Position numbers and translations under genes: made by a program
DNA from: Cryptomeria japonica
Taxonomy: Eukaryota; Streptophyta; Pinopsida; Cupressales; Cupressaceae
Direction of reading: 5' to 3'
NCBI RefSeq assembly: GCF_030272615.1
Contig: NC_081410.1
Coordinates: 144,888,349 to 144,952,348, forward strand
DNA: 64,000 nt
Shown: positions 1-12,478 of the stretch, in pieces
Layout: each line of letters begins with the position of its first letter
Position numbering within the stretch: the first letter of the stretch is position 1
The notes under the pieces: generated by a model
The model's database searches: none
What the model was told of the DNA's origin: nothing
Seen by the model: the letters and a program-made list of their open reading frames with translations, nothing else

Positions 1-85
1 CAATATAACAAAACAAATCTATAGTGACAAATAAGAAATTAGATCGTCTCAAACTCACAAAATCAACCCTCCATAAAGTTTGTGC
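1..85. repeat. Truncated copy of the local repeat unit
   Basis: These bases match 4329-4405 and 20215-20290 closely (shared blocks such as ACAAAACAAATCTATAGTGA and AAACTCACAAA). Similarity stops abruptly near 80, so this is a fragment of a third copy of the unit described at 2250-6240, cut at its right side and running off the left edge of the window. Confidence 0.7.
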
Positions 86-933
86 ATACGACATGGTTCA
101 ATGAGAGCGAAATTGGTGAGAGATAAGAATAGTGAAGGTTTAGACAAATATTCTGGTATTGGAAAAAATATCAACTATCAATGTGAGAGATATTTTTTCA
201 GCTAGGGAGAGCTATTATTGGCTCAAAATAGATTGTAGACTTACAAGAATTTTATACAAATTGTAGAGTTTACCAACAACCGCAATGAAACAAGGTACAT
301 GGAAATTATTTTTCATAAGGAGAGTAAGTTGGAAATTTTAAATCTTTATAGTTACAACAAAGAAGAAACATGTACGAAGCATAAATATAATTATGTTCCA
401 ACAATTGTGTATACGGGAAAAATCTTATAGGAGAAAAACTACACACTCTAAAAAATGAACTGATTTTATTATCATTACTAGAGGCAACAATATAATAATA
501 ATGAAATGGTCTTATAACAGTATTGTCAACATAAAACTTTGGAGTAATTCCAATAGCATAATAATGCATAGAAAACTCACTATCATAACCTCCATCTCAA
601 GAACCCAAAAAATGAGATAATCAATAAGTTTGAAACCATGAGATAAAAGCACCTAAATGTGGTGTCTAAATCCCTAGTTAGAAATCCAACACCCCAAATC
701 TATGATGATTCCACAATATAAAAATAATATTTCCAATCAGTTCTTATTATAAATTCATCATAAACCATTCACTAACTTGCACATTCCACTTCTTCTCTAT
801 TATCTCCATCCAATTATGCCTTATAACATGTTTCATAAGGTGGCCAATAAGTGTAACTCCTTTTTACAACTCTTTTATGTGTCTTAAATGTTTTTACATT
901 CATAATGCAAGAGGCCCTACTTTTAGGGGCAAT
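86..933. other. AT-rich intergenic DNA, no gene seen
   Basis: Only short chance reading frames with no recognisable domain. No repeat of this stretch was noticed elsewhere in the window. Confidence 0.6.
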
Positions 934-1610
934 TGTAGACACTTAAAATTGTCCTAGTCTAGTTAAATAAATGTTTTATTTATTTAATTATTTTATCTTA
1001 AGTTTTCTATTAATTAAATATATCTTTATTTATTTAATTAATTCATCAAGCCTTTTCTAAGCCTTTCCTAATTTAAATAAATATTTTTATTTATTTAATT
1101 AAGTCATTTAGCTTTTTCTTTCCATTACAAGTGGCATTCATCTCTTAATTCACCTTTAACCACCTTTCCAATATTTTATTATTTTCTATACCTACTCTCT
1201 AATCTTAGCTGACCATCTTTTATCCCACCCCTTAATCTCAACCCTCCATTTTTAGGATGCTCTCTACATAGGAGGCTTCCTCCCCTCTCTTTTCCATATA
1301 GCAACCTTGGAGCATATTTACATTCTGTCGAATTGACTTTAGCCTACACCAAGCTACATCATCCCAACCATATTCGTTACCCATTGAGCTCTTGTGTAAG
1401 CTTACAAATCTGAGAGAAATTATACTAAAGAAGATAAATAAAGATAGGAGGACAATGGAGATCAAACCCATCCAACTTGTGAATGGCATAATGTAATTTA
1501 GTTCATGATTTTATATGTATATGGTTCTTCATTGATGTTGTGTTGGATTTCATTATACATCTAGGGTTTTTGTGGTTGAATCTTGTTAGGATCTGCAATA
1601 TTAGAGGAAG
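934..1610 (+). mobile_element. Possible degenerate LTR
   Basis: A purine-containing tract ending in TTTTAGGGGCAA precedes TGTAGACACTTAAAATTG at 934, which looks like a polypurine tract followed by an LTR starting with TG. The next 200 bases hold repeated TTTATTTATTTAATTA blocks, which are common in plant LTRs. I could not find a second copy, a convincing right end or a target duplication, so this may equally be a low-complexity stretch. Confidence 0.25.
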
Positions 1611-2249
1611 TTCAAGTCCGACATAAACAACAATAGCTCTATTTTAGGACCCTATTGGGACTCTCTTTTTTACATTGAAAAACCCAAAGTGGCCTATGCA
1701 TTTAGCATCCCTAGAAGTGATGTTGAACAACCTAGAATATTTATTTTAGAAAAAAAAAAATGAAGCCCAAAAATTTAAATTTTCAATTCTATAATTAAAA
1801 AATACGCAATTTATAAAATTAACATCAAAACAATTTTGAGGCACCTTTCTTAACACACTCCAAGGAAAAGAGAAAAAATATAAATTTATGTCAACCATTT
1901 CCTATACCATGGAGACCATAACAAGGTATTAGAATTTATAATATATTTTGTTCTCTAATTACTAAGTACTAAACAAGGTATGATAATTCTTTTTTTTTTT
2001 AATAACTTTTAAGATTTTCACTTCATACCCCATAATTTTTTTTTGTTATTTCACTTAAGTTACTAAATTATTCTTTAGAGAGCTAGTAACATTGTACATG
2101 TTACTAAGGAGTGTTGTCTCTAATAAGAATACAAAAATTTTGGGATATTTTTGGAATACCTTTTGCCAAAATCTAGACATTAAAGTGATTGAACTAGTTT
2201 ACCATACCATATTTAAAAAAATGGGAAAACCATAATTGTCAATAGAAGC
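1611..2249. other. AT-rich intergenic DNA, nothing recognised
   Basis: No coding potential or repeat structure was seen apart from A and T runs. Confidence 0.5.
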
Positions 2250-5200
2250 CTAAGTTTGTTGAGATGTATAGTTGGAAAGAAGTCGAGTTTACAAGCTACT
2301 AAGTTGGCAATGCTGATTTTGCATAAAGTTAATTAATAAGAGTAATTCCTTTTCAAATTATGCATGGATAGGACCCTAAAGGGATATAGTGGTTGAGAAG
2401 TACAACTAATTGGGCTAGAGGATTTTTTGAGTATATGCATGCGAGTTAGATTAAGAAGTTAATGGTGGAGAAGATCATGGTGGGATAAATAGAATAATGA
2501 GACACAAACAATATGTTGATCTTAAAAAAAGAGAGTAATAATTTCAAGCTAGAGAATTAATATTAGCCCATTTGTAGAAGGAAAGGTTCCCACAAGGAGC
2601 TTACAAGAAACTAGAATGAGAAAAGATTAGATTGTGTAAGGTATTGAGGAAATTCACAAGAAGTGCTTATGATATAGAACTCATAGGAGTAGACATATCA
2701 CTAATTTTGATGTGGTAGATTTGTATCCTTATTGTGAGATATGAACATACTTATCAATAGAAGAGAGGCTACAATAATTATTTGAGAATGAATGAGATGA
2801 GGCATAAGCATTGATAGACTCATGAGTGATTAAAATGATAAGATTGAATGAGTACTAACAATGAGTACTTGGACAAACAAGATAGCTAAAAGAATAGTAT
2901 GGATAAGTACATTAGAATTTATTATGGATGATTAAAAAGTGTTCATGAGTAGGATCTCATGGGGTACATTTGACATCCTTGACATGTTTGATGTAGCAAT
3001 ATCTAGATTCACAACTAGTCTTGTATCACCCAAAAATAGTATAAAGGTAGAGTGGGAGAAATTTTAGTTTTGTATACTTTTCTTCAATTATATGGGATGG
3101 AGAAAATATTATTTGAGAATTATTTAGGAACTACTAGGTTGGGATGCATATCATTTGACCTACCTAGTTCTATACACCACCTATTTTGTCCTTAACACTC
3201 CTAGGTTGAGACTAGATACACTTACAAGTGTCTACTAAAGATATCCCCATGATTAGATAAATCATTATCACACATGAAATGATAGCATTGTAGTATCGAA
3301 ATTAAATTTTAGCTTATGGTTATCTCCATTTTTATTTATGTGAAAAAATTAACTTAACACATAACACATATTTTTCCTATATTTTATAGGTTTCATAGAA
3401 AACACATTCCAAAGGATGGACTTACATGATGATATTCAACAAGGCTCATTACTTTATATGAGCTCAAATATTATTTAATGTTAAATATTTACTTTATATG
3501 CATGTTTGTGAGTGCTATATATTTTGAGATACACAATCTACTAGGATTCGTGTGAATCTATAAGTGGGTGAAACATATAATGACAAGATTTCTATTTAGT
3601 TTTATACCTATTTTGGGAGAATAGATTAATGCGGTTACATATTGACAAATGACATACTTTTCTCGAAAGTTGGACTCCATGTTGTTAATCACCCATTTAC
3701 ACACACCCACACATTTATGATTTTCCATGTGCACATGCTCTCTAATATATTCACCTTGATTGTGTATTTTATTATGAGCTTATCTATGCACTTACTCCCT
3801 TACATTCCATTACTACCTTAATTCTAGTATAATTATATCCTTAAGAAATCCCACCAACATGGGATGGATTATAGATTTGGATCTTAAACTCTTTAAATTT
3901 AAAGTTAAAATTTGGTCAACTCCTAGCTATTCCTTTCCTATCTAGAGAAAACTAAACATACACATGCACAATCTATTGTTATGTCCTTGCATGTAAAGAC
4001 ATTCAAATGCATGCATTTCATATCCTCTCATACAAAAATAAAATAATCATTCGTATTTAGGAACGATGTTATGGCCACTTGCATTATAGTAGTAAAATGG
4101 ATAAAAAATTACATAATTGTTATTGAAGCATATGCATGTTTAGAGCTTGTTGTCCTTGATCATTCACACAAATATAAAGCTAGCCATTTGTTGTAGTGGA
4201 CCTAGGAGTTTATGTACCTTAGTGATCTAGCAACTCTCTAAGAGTATTCTTAATTACCACTAGTCTGAGGGTCATAGTAGAGTAGACAACAACAAATCAA
4301 ATGAATAGGGGAATGAGAGTGTGCACTATAACAAAACAAATCTATAGTGAGAAATAACAAATTAGATCTCAAACTCACAAACTCGACCCTCCATAGAGTG
4401 GACAAAATATTATTTTGATGCCAAAAAATAACACAAACATTATAATCGATTTCTAGACCTACAATAAATTAAAGTTTACATTAAATCAAAACTATTCTCC
4501 TTCATCATTCATAAAACTAAAGACCTTTCTTCTTCACATTTAATTTGTATAATCATCATTTAATATTTTACCATTGCTAAATATTTACACTTACGCCTCT
4601 ATTGTCTAAATTTATTAGTATAATTATATTAATTAATCAATCTAAATAACATCTTCTTAGAAAGAAAAAAAGAAACTTTACTTTTAGCTCACATACCCAC
4701 TGTTTTGCTTTTATAAAAAATATTGCCAATCCATCAAATCAAAATAACTTTAAACATGTGCATCTTAGAATTAGATCCTTACAAGAAATTGGGCTTATGA
4801 TTATGCTATCTCGCTTGAGGCTAACAGAAAGTGATGGCGAAAGCATTTGACAAAGCAGATTAAATAATTTGCAGTATAGAATTACATTGACTATATCTCA
4901 AATTTTGAAGATAATGTGGTGCAGGCTATGCCCACCAATAGTGCTATCCACCAAATAAGCGAAAGCGAATTGATGGTAATCTCAAAGAGACAAATAAAAA
5001 GAGTGGGAGCCATTGGAGACAGCACAAAGCATTCTCTCTCTTTAACTACTTGTCATGAATGCCTGTCAACCCTTTCACTACTTTCCCAACACCCCATCAA
5101 TGTGAAAGCAACCTTTTCCATGAGAAGTAATGGAGTAAGTGAATTTAAAAGAAGAAAAACTTCAATAAAGGCAGTCAATTTACTTCTGTTTTTAACAGGA

Positions 5201-6240
5201 ACCCACATTTAATTTGTCGCCCAAGAGGTCAAAAGAAAGTGTGTATCCAGTCAATATAGGATGCAGTCAGAGATCACTGTGAATGTATGGATTCCTTCAT
5301 TTTTTTCTTGCAACTACAGAGATATTACGTAAAACATTATTCTTGTGTACTATACTTCCTGCAATCTTTTCATTGACCTATCAATCTGTCTAACTGATCT
5401 ATCAGATTGCACTGAAGTTTCGACTGGCCTATATTACTCACGGAGTAGAGTTAAAAGTGAGGTTTATACCAGTTCCTATTAGGACCACCTTTGAGGTTAC
5501 CAATATTAGTTTAACCATCCTTTATTGGACCCATTAGGACCACCTTTGAGGATACCAACATTTGTCTAACCATCTTCATTCTTAGTCATAATATGCATTT
5601 GTTTGGAGATTGATCATTCTTAGTCGTAACATTCATTTGTTTTGAGGTTGATTATTCTTAGTCATAACATTCATTTGTTTGGAGGTTGATCATTTTTAGG
5701 TATAATATTCATTTGTTTGGGGGTTGATCATTCTTAGCCGTAAAGTTCATTTGTTTGGAGGTTGATCATTCTTAGTCATAACATTCATTTCTTTGGAGGT
5801 TGATCATTCTTAGCCTTGGCATTCATTTGTTTGGAGGTTAATCATTCTTAGCCATAGCATTTATTTGTTTGGACGTTGATCATTCTTAGCGATAACATTC
5901 GTTTATTTGGAGGTTGACCATTCTTAACTATAACATTCATTTGTTTGGAGGTTGATCATTCTTAGCCACATCATTCATTTGTTTGGAGGTTGATCATTCT
6001 TAGTTGTAACATTCATTTGTTTGGAGGATGATCATTCTTAGTCGTAACATTCATTTGTTTGGAGGTTGATCATTCTTAGTCTTAATTTTCATTTGTTTGG
6101 AGGTTGATTTTGGCTTGTTGATGATGAGAAGACAATCAATGGGTTTTATGTTGAGATAATTGACACTTAAAACAAGTATTGGGATGATTGATACATGAAA
6201 TATGTTGCACATGGTACATGTCACTAATTTATTTTCAATG
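2250..6240. repeat. Tandem unit, copy 1 (about 4 kb, uninterrupted)
   Basis: The sequence from about 2250 (GTTGAGATGTATAGTTGGAAAG) to 6240 is repeated from about 6240 to 22625, where the second copy is interrupted by a transposon. Blocks recur in the same order: 2250-3010 pairs with 6240-7003, 3010-5570 with 18885-21470, a 38-bp minisatellite follows in both, and 6110-6240 pairs with 22490-22625. A fragment of the same family occurs at 30850-31090. No open frame is shared by the copies, so I regard it as non-coding repeat DNA. Short frames such as 4916-5212 are not kept in the second copy. Confidence 0.8.
5572..6110. repeat. 38-bp minisatellite, about 14 copies
   Basis: Tandem copies of a unit reading roughly CATTCATTTGTTTGGAGG followed by TTGATCATTCTTAGTCATAA. 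Copies differ by scattered substitutions. The array sits near the end of tandem unit 1 and has a longer counterpart at 21470-22490. Confidence 0.9.
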
Positions 6241-7003
6241 GTTTCTTGAGATGTTTACTTGGAAAGAAGCCAAGTTTACAAGCTACTCCATTGGCATAGA
6301 GTGATTGTGCATAAAAATCAACTAATAGGAGTAATTCCTTTTTAAATTTATGTATGGATATGAACCTAAAAGGATAGATGGGTTGAGAAATACAACTAAT
6401 TGGGGTAGAGGATTTTGTTGAGTATATGCATGTGAGTTAGATAAAGAAGTTAATGGTGGAGAAGAGCATGGTGGGCTAAATAGAACAATGAAGTACTAGC
6501 AATATGCTTGTCTAAAAATAAAAATTTGATGCTAGAGAGATGGAATTAGCCCATTTGTAGAAGGAAATCTTCCCACAAGGACCTAACAAGAAATTAGAAT
6601 GGAAGAAGATTAGGTTATGTACCGGCCTCGAGGAAATTCACAATAAACACTCACAATATAAAACTCATTGGAGTAGATATATCACCAATTTTGATGTGGT
6701 AGATTTGTACCCTTATTATGAGAGACAAACATACTTATCAATAGAAGAGAGGGTACAATAATTATCTGAGAAAGAATGAGATGAGGTAGAAGCATTGATA
6801 GACTTATGAGTAATCAAAACGATAAGATTGAATGAGTACAATGAGTACTTGGTGAAATGGAGAAATAAAATAGCTAAAATAGCAATATAGATAAGTATAT
6901 TTAAAGTTGCTAACTATGAATGAGTACAAAATGTTCATGAGTAGGAGCTCATGTGGTACATTTGACTTTCTTGACATGTTTGATGTAGCAACATCTAGAT
7001 TCA
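6241..7003. repeat. Tandem unit, copy 2, left part
   Basis: Matches 2250-3010 with substitutions and small indels. It stops at TAGATTCA, where element 1 is inserted; the rest of the unit resumes at 18885. Confidence 0.85.
7000..7003. other. Target site duplication TTCA, left
   Basis: TTCA here and at 18881-18884 flank the element. Copy 1 of the tandem unit has a single TTCA at this place (GATTCACAACTAG); removing the element and one TTCA from copy 2 gives GATTCACAAGCAG. Confidence 0.85.
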
Positions 7004-7026
7004 GGGTCAGTGCAAGAAGATGAGTC
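7004..7026 (+). repeat. Terminal inverted repeat, left end of element 1
   Basis: Begins GGGTCAGTGCAAG and ends ATGAGTC. The mismatches to the right repeat are at positions 5, 6 and 14-16. Confidence 0.85.
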
Positions 7027-7087
7027 CACTTTTTGGCCAAAAAGTGGAAGTGTTTTCCCTGTTTTTCAGATTTTGTCTCACTTGAGC

Positions 7088-7535
7088 TTAAATTTTGAAA
7101 CACTTAGAGATTGAATCTTGAAAAAAGTCAGTAATATAAAAGATAGCTCTCTGAGTGTACTTTTCAAATATGTAATTTATTTTAATACCCACATAATAAA
7201 AAATAACTTTTTGAATGAAGTTCTAAAAACTATGTTTTAAAAATGCCTGTTTCAGGACCATACCATGCATGTGTACGACCCACACTTTTTGACACAATTA
7301 AAATTATTTTCTCAAACCGTTTTGAGAAATGGTTTGTAACACACTGAAGATTGATGAGCATATTTTTCTGTATTTTTTTTTCAAATATTTTTTTTTAATT
7401 AATTTTTTAATGACCGTAATTATCTTATTAAAAATTTGACGTGTACGACCCACATAATTTGACGTAAACTTAGTATTTTTTGATTTTTTTTTTTTTAAAT
7501 TGAAAAGAATTTTGTGTAGATTGATGACATATAAT
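7088..7535. repeat. Left subterminal direct repeats of element 1
   Basis: GTGTACGACCCACA followed by TTTGAC occurs at 7270-7295 and again at 7440-7463, about 170 bp apart. Each is followed by a block like GATTGATGA (near 7350 and 7520). Such subterminal repetition is common in plant DNA transposons; function is inferred only. Confidence 0.5.
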
Positions 7536-7884
7536 TTTTTTTTCAAAATTCATTAAAATAAATAAGTTATTAAATTAAGAAAATTAGTTAATATTTCAAA
7601 TTTATGACCCTGATTTAGTATAAATTAAATGAAAAATAGCTAAAATAATCAATTTTTAAATTAATTTACATATTTAGAATCTAGACAGTATAATCTGAAA
7701 TGGGTTTCAATTTCGTATAAAAATTCTTTGATTAGAGGCACGTAAACTATTTCATTTCATCATATTTGTGCTTTCATTCATGGAGCTTTGAATTTGCAGG
7801 TTCATGTCTCAGGTGTGGCCATCCCAGGCCTATCCCGGGCCTAATCCCGAGGCAAGTGGCGGGTTGTGAATTCAAATTTTACAT

Positions 7885-7975
7885 AACGGGCCCCCGTTTA
7901 TAAAACGGGGGCCCGTTTCATTTTCTGCCCGTTGGATTTAACAACGGGCCCCCGTTTTAATAACGGGCCCCCGTT
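7885..7975. promoter_or_regulatory. Left cluster of AACGGGCCCCCGTT motifs
   Basis: Four exact 14-mers at 7885-7898, 7904-7917 (reverse orientation), 7943-7956 and 7962-7975, in an otherwise AT-rich region. The motif is almost its own reverse complement. The cluster lies about 0.9 kb inside the left end and ends 148 bp before the transposase ATG. The same motif recurs only near the right end (18588-18814). This pattern fits transposase binding sites that might also control the promoter; that role is inferred. Confidence 0.7.
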
Positions 7976-8123
7976 ATTTAAATAACTGTTGCTGTAAAAA
8001 AAAAACAGATTGCATCGATTTACTACACTATCATTGAAATCCGTACTGACAAAGATTTTTTACATCATTTGGCAGTACTTTTTAATATTTTTTACGCGAT
8101 TTTTTGAAGACAAGTTTGTAAAA

Positions 8124-11100
8124 ATGGGTTCTAAGCAACGTCAAAAGAAAAAAAAGAGGACAATGACAGTGGAGGAAATTCAAGCACAAAAAGAGAAGGA
8201 GGCAAAACGTCAAAGAGATCGAAGATCACAACAACGACAATTGAATAACACTTTTGAAGCATCTAGTTCAGTGCCCGTTGTAGATGAGACCATTGAAGAC
8301 ATCATGATGGATGCAAGAAATATAGAACCACACACGGGTATGACTGTTGATGCAAATGTTGATGTGGATGCGAATCCTGGTATGTTTTTAAATCCTGATG
8401 ACTATGATGCCAATCAAATTGCTGATTTAAATGAAGCTGGATATAAATTTCATACACCAATACGAAAAGAAATAAAAATTGAAAATATTACACCACCATC
8501 TCTAAAAGAAAATGAATGTAATTTGTTTACTATTGATAGCAATGTGCTAGATAATCTTAATGGGTTAGTTTCTTGGAGACAAATCAGAACACATGCAAAC
8601 AGATTATATAAACAATTTTTCTATAATAAAAAGTTAGGATTCCAATGTCAATTAATGCTACAATTAATAAAAATGTTAAAAATGCGTAAAGTCATGAAAA
8701 AAATAGGTATTTATGCAAAACCAAAAAGAAAAGATGAATCATATAAGCAAGTTGTATCTACTGTTGCCAGTGCCATCGATTCTATAGGAAAAACAAGTCG
8801 ATCTAAAGATAAGAATGCAGCATGTAGAGTTATAACGACTGCTATAGTTGACAAAATGATTGTTAATAAAAGAATGTTAAGTGATATAAGTGGCTATTTG
8901 AACTTACATCGTAGAACCTTGTCAAGAGCGGCCAAAAGAAGAGACACAATTGAAATTGATCCACTAAACCATTGTTGGAGTTTTAGTGGTAGACTTCAAA
9001 GGTCGGACATGAAATTAAATGATGAAACTAAACAATTAATTACAAAATTTTGGCATGATAACACTAGAGTTTCATCAAATGTTAGAGATGTTTTAAAGTT
9101 AAGGGTGGGATCAAAAATTCGTGATCCTCATCCAAAACATCTTCTTGACATGACTCAAACTGAATTCTTTAAAAAATTTAGTGATGAATCTGTGTTAATG
9201 AATTTACGAATTAGTCAAAGATCATTTGAAAAATGCAAACCCTGGTATGTTAAAATCAATAAACAAAGAATATCTTGTTGTTGTAAAACTCATGTCCAGT
9301 TTCGTTACTATTATGATGTTTTTTGATATATTCGTTGTATGTTGCATGGTAATGATCTTGTGCAGGATTGTGGTGTTTATGTTCCACCTGAAACTATAAA
9401 AGATTTTATTGGAAGTTTATTTTGTAAACCACCTAATGAACAATTATTTCTTTCCAGTTCATGCATTTATGGTCTTTGCAATTTATGTGGGAACTATTCT
9501 TCGATAGGTGAATGTTTGCATGAACATGTTTCATCTGAGTTTGGACAAAAAATGGTTGATGTTAGGAGATTTAAAAATATAGAATACCCTCTAAAGGATG
9601 GAAAGATGGGGAAACGTTTAGAATTGATTACAGAACAGAATAGTGTGAATGCATTTATTAGTGAGTTTAAAACTCATATTGTTCCAAAATATGTGAAACA
9701 TTCCCAACATGCCCGATGGCTTGATGGACAGTTTCGCATATGCAAGAACACATTTCCAATTGGAACAATAGTATCAGTTGTGGATTTTGCAGAAAATTAT
9801 ACTCTAAAACCACAAGAGGAAACTCAATCACAATACTACAACTCAGTGCAAGTGGCCATATTTGTGCACATTATATATAGACATGACCATGACAGTACAG
9901 AAGATAACAGAAATTTTTTGAGGGAGTATCATTTCTATGTTAGTGATAATCGATTACACTCTTCAGAGTTTGTCCAACATTGTTTCGAGGTATTTTATGA
10001 TAATCTTAAGGAAAGAGAAATTGACATGAAACAACATATGATATGGTCAGATAACTGCACTGGACAATTCAAAAATGCAAGAATGTTTTATTGGCTATGC
10101 AAAGTTCACAAGATAACCAATGTCCAACATTTATGGAGTTTTTTAGAAGCGGGACATGGTAAGGGGGAACACGATGGAGCCGGTGCCTGTATAAAAAGAG
10201 CTCTTGCTAGAGAACAATTGAAATTCGAGGATGCAGTGAAATTCAGAGATGCTCGTGCAGTTGTAGATTGGTGCAATTCAAAGTTGTCAAAAGGATCAAC
10301 TGAAAACTCTGCAATTCGACGTTTCTTCTGGTTGATAGAGGAAGATAGTATTCCTATTCGGCATGATTGTAATACCATCATTGGATCAGCTAAATGGCAT
10401 TCGTTTAAGAGTTCTAATTCAAACACATGGACTATATTCACAAGGCAACTTGCTTGCTTTTGTCAGTTTTGTGTTTTTGGAGATTGAGAATTTTGTGAGA
10501 ATAAAGAATGGGTTGAAGAATGGCAACAAAGATCATTGACACCCATAGATGCAAATGATCCGCATGAAAGAACTGATGAAGATATGGATCAAATGTTTGC
10601 ATCAAATGACTATGATCGCATTTCAGATCTTATACAACAAGGTAAAATTATTTTTGAAATTTGTTTTGATTTATTAAATAGTACATAAATTTATGAAATC
10701 TTACAGTGTATATTTTTGTTTTTATTTCTCATTAAATATTAAAATAAAATTGTTTTGTGCACAGGACATGTCTATGCTGTTGTTGCACCAGAGGACAATG
10801 AAGAGGGGACAGAGTATTGGTTGGCTCGATGTGTAGAGCCAAAACATAAGCTAACTACTCCTCGAGTAGATGATGATGGTTATGACTATCCAACAGGATC
10901 TGTGGTTGTTGTTGGCACTTGGCTACGCAAATATCTAACAAGAAAGAATGGATTGCCTGCATTTGAAGATTATGAATTAGAGAAAAAGATTATACATTAC
11001 TCACATTTGGTAGTGGCAACTAATATAAAATTGGATAGATATCGTGGCAGGCCTGCTAATAAACAATTATGGACTCTCTCTATGGAAGAGCACGAGACAA

Positions 11101-11150
11101 TTATAGATGCTTTGCAAAAGAGAGAGGATGCAGATGGTATAATAGAATGA
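8124..11150 (+). pseudogene. DDD-type transposase of element 1, two in-frame stops
   Basis: Start chosen at 8124 (MGSKQRQ) because the homologue at 59554 starts at the same place (MGKNKRG); the frame is open upstream to 8010 but that part is not conserved. Exon 1 is 8124-10641; a GT-AG intron spans 10642-10764; exon 2 is 10765-11150. The frame continues over about 967 codons, with TGA at 9324-9326 and 10485-10487. Order of parts: a basic N-terminal stretch, a central region with conserved W and H residues, a Cys-rich region near residues 445-470, then three acidic motifs: VVDFAENY (Asp 554), WSDN (Asp 643), HGKGEHDGAG (Asp 684). Exon 2 encodes a compact module with YWLARC and GSVVVVGTW. The stops align with CGC (Arg) and TGG (Trp) in element 2, so both are probably point mutations. 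DDD identity is inferred from conservation and spacing; Sola is the best guess. Confidence 0.75.
10642..10764 (+). other. Intron of the element 1 transposase gene
   Basis: Donor AAG|GTAAAAT, acceptor GTGCACAG|GAC, T-rich 3' half. Splicing joins a split Gly codon and keeps the frame. Element 2 has a comparable interruption at the same codon (62025-62120). Confidence 0.7.
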
Positions 11151-11339
11151 ATATCAAGTAAGTTATAATTTGAACCCTTAATCCACCTCCCTTTTAAAAG
11201 TCGCGATGCATATTATATATAGTATTTTAAATCATGAATCATAATTACAAAATCTAATCTACTAAAATTTTGTTTCAGGTCTACCACAAGTAGAAGGCAT
11301 CAATGAAAACAAAGTTATTTGTGCATACTTTATGTTTCA
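11151..11339. other. Short AT-rich stretch downstream of the transposase gene
   Basis: Contains splice-like sequences (AAGTAAGT at 11156, TTTCAGGTC near 11275), so the transcript may have a spliced 3' untranslated region. No coding sequence was recognised. Confidence 0.35.
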
Positions 11340-11640
11340 TTTTGAATAATTACAAGTTAGTTAAATTTTTGTACCCTTAAGGCAAATCCATTTGTATTTT
11401 AAATTCAATGTATTCTGATTATAAAAACTAATCATATGTATTTACTTTTTCTAGGTCTCTCAGAGTAGACTTGGCCTCAATGACTACTATATTGTTTGTG
11501 CATACTTTATGTTGTATTTTAAATTCAATGCATCCTGATTATAAAAACTAATCATATGTATTTTTTTTTTTAGGTCTCTCAGAGTAGACTTGCCCTGAAT
11601 GACTACTATTGTTTGTGCATACTTTATGTTGTATTTTGAG
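11340..11640. repeat. Tandem repeat, about 120 bp, 2 to 2.5 copies
   Basis: GGTCTCTCAGAGTAGACTTG recurs at 11454 and 11573, and AAATTCAATG at 11401 and 11521. The copies are nearly identical. The array lies just 3' of the transposase gene. Confidence 0.85.
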
Positions 11641-12478
11641 AGATATAAATCCTTATTATTATAATTTAAATAGACTGTTTATTTTATTTTAGATATGTCT
11701 TCTTGATTACATTTTGTGTACAATATACATAAATGAGAGACTACTGGTCAAATTTATGAATGAGATAATTATGTTTTAATCAAGTTCTATTCATTATATT
11801 TGTTAAATGATACTTTTTGATTTAGAATATGTTATAATTATAAGATATGTTTCGATACTTAGTTCATGATGTATGCACATGTAGTTTATCTAATCACAAG
11901 AACTATTTAAATAAAATTCCAAAAATAAAATTACAAGTCCACATAATGCCTATAAAGTTGTTTAAGCACAACTTCCATAAATAAAATTTCAAGTCCACAT
12001 AATATATAAAGTATGCGCAAAATTTCAAGTCCACATAATTTCAAGTCAATATATATGATCTAATGTGCACATAATTTCAAGTCCACATAATATCTAATGC
12101 GCACAATACACATAAAGTATGCACATAATATATATGATCTAATCCTATTATGAAACTATCCATATATATAAAGTATGTGTGTGCACGTGTAAACAAATAT
12201 GTAAAGCCCGTAAAATAGTACATATCAGAGCCAAATAAACAGTAAAATTTCAAGTCCACATAATCCATATAATATCTAATCCATATATATGTCTAGATGG
12301 TAACATGATGTTCACTCCACATAATATCTAATGTGCACAAAATATATAAAGTATGCACAAAATATATATGATCTAATCCTATTATGCAACTATCCATATA
12401 TATAAAGTATGTGCACGTGTAAACAAATGTGTAAAGTCCATAAAAAAGTACATATCAAAGCCAAATAAATAGTAAAAT
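11641..12478. repeat. AT-rich region between the convergent genes, with a repeat of about 240 bp
   Basis: Blocks such as TTTCAAGTCCACATAAT and CTATCCATATATATAAAGTATG recur; 12125-12250 is repeated at 12365-12475. No gene was seen. The region separates the 3' ends of the two element genes and may hold their polyadenylation sites. Confidence 0.6.

Noticed and set aside
4916-5212. 98-codon frame in tandem unit 1
   Set aside because: The homologous segment in unit 2 (around 20820-21070) does not keep the frame, so it is a chance opening.
5572-6110. CRISPR-like regular array
   Set aside because: The 38-bp units follow each other directly with no unique spacers, in plant DNA; this is a minisatellite. 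The same applies to 21470-22490.
8010-8123. Extension of the transposase to an upstream ATG at 8010
   Set aside because: The homologue in element 2 starts at the residue equivalent to 8124, and the upstream 38 residues are hydrophobic with no counterpart.
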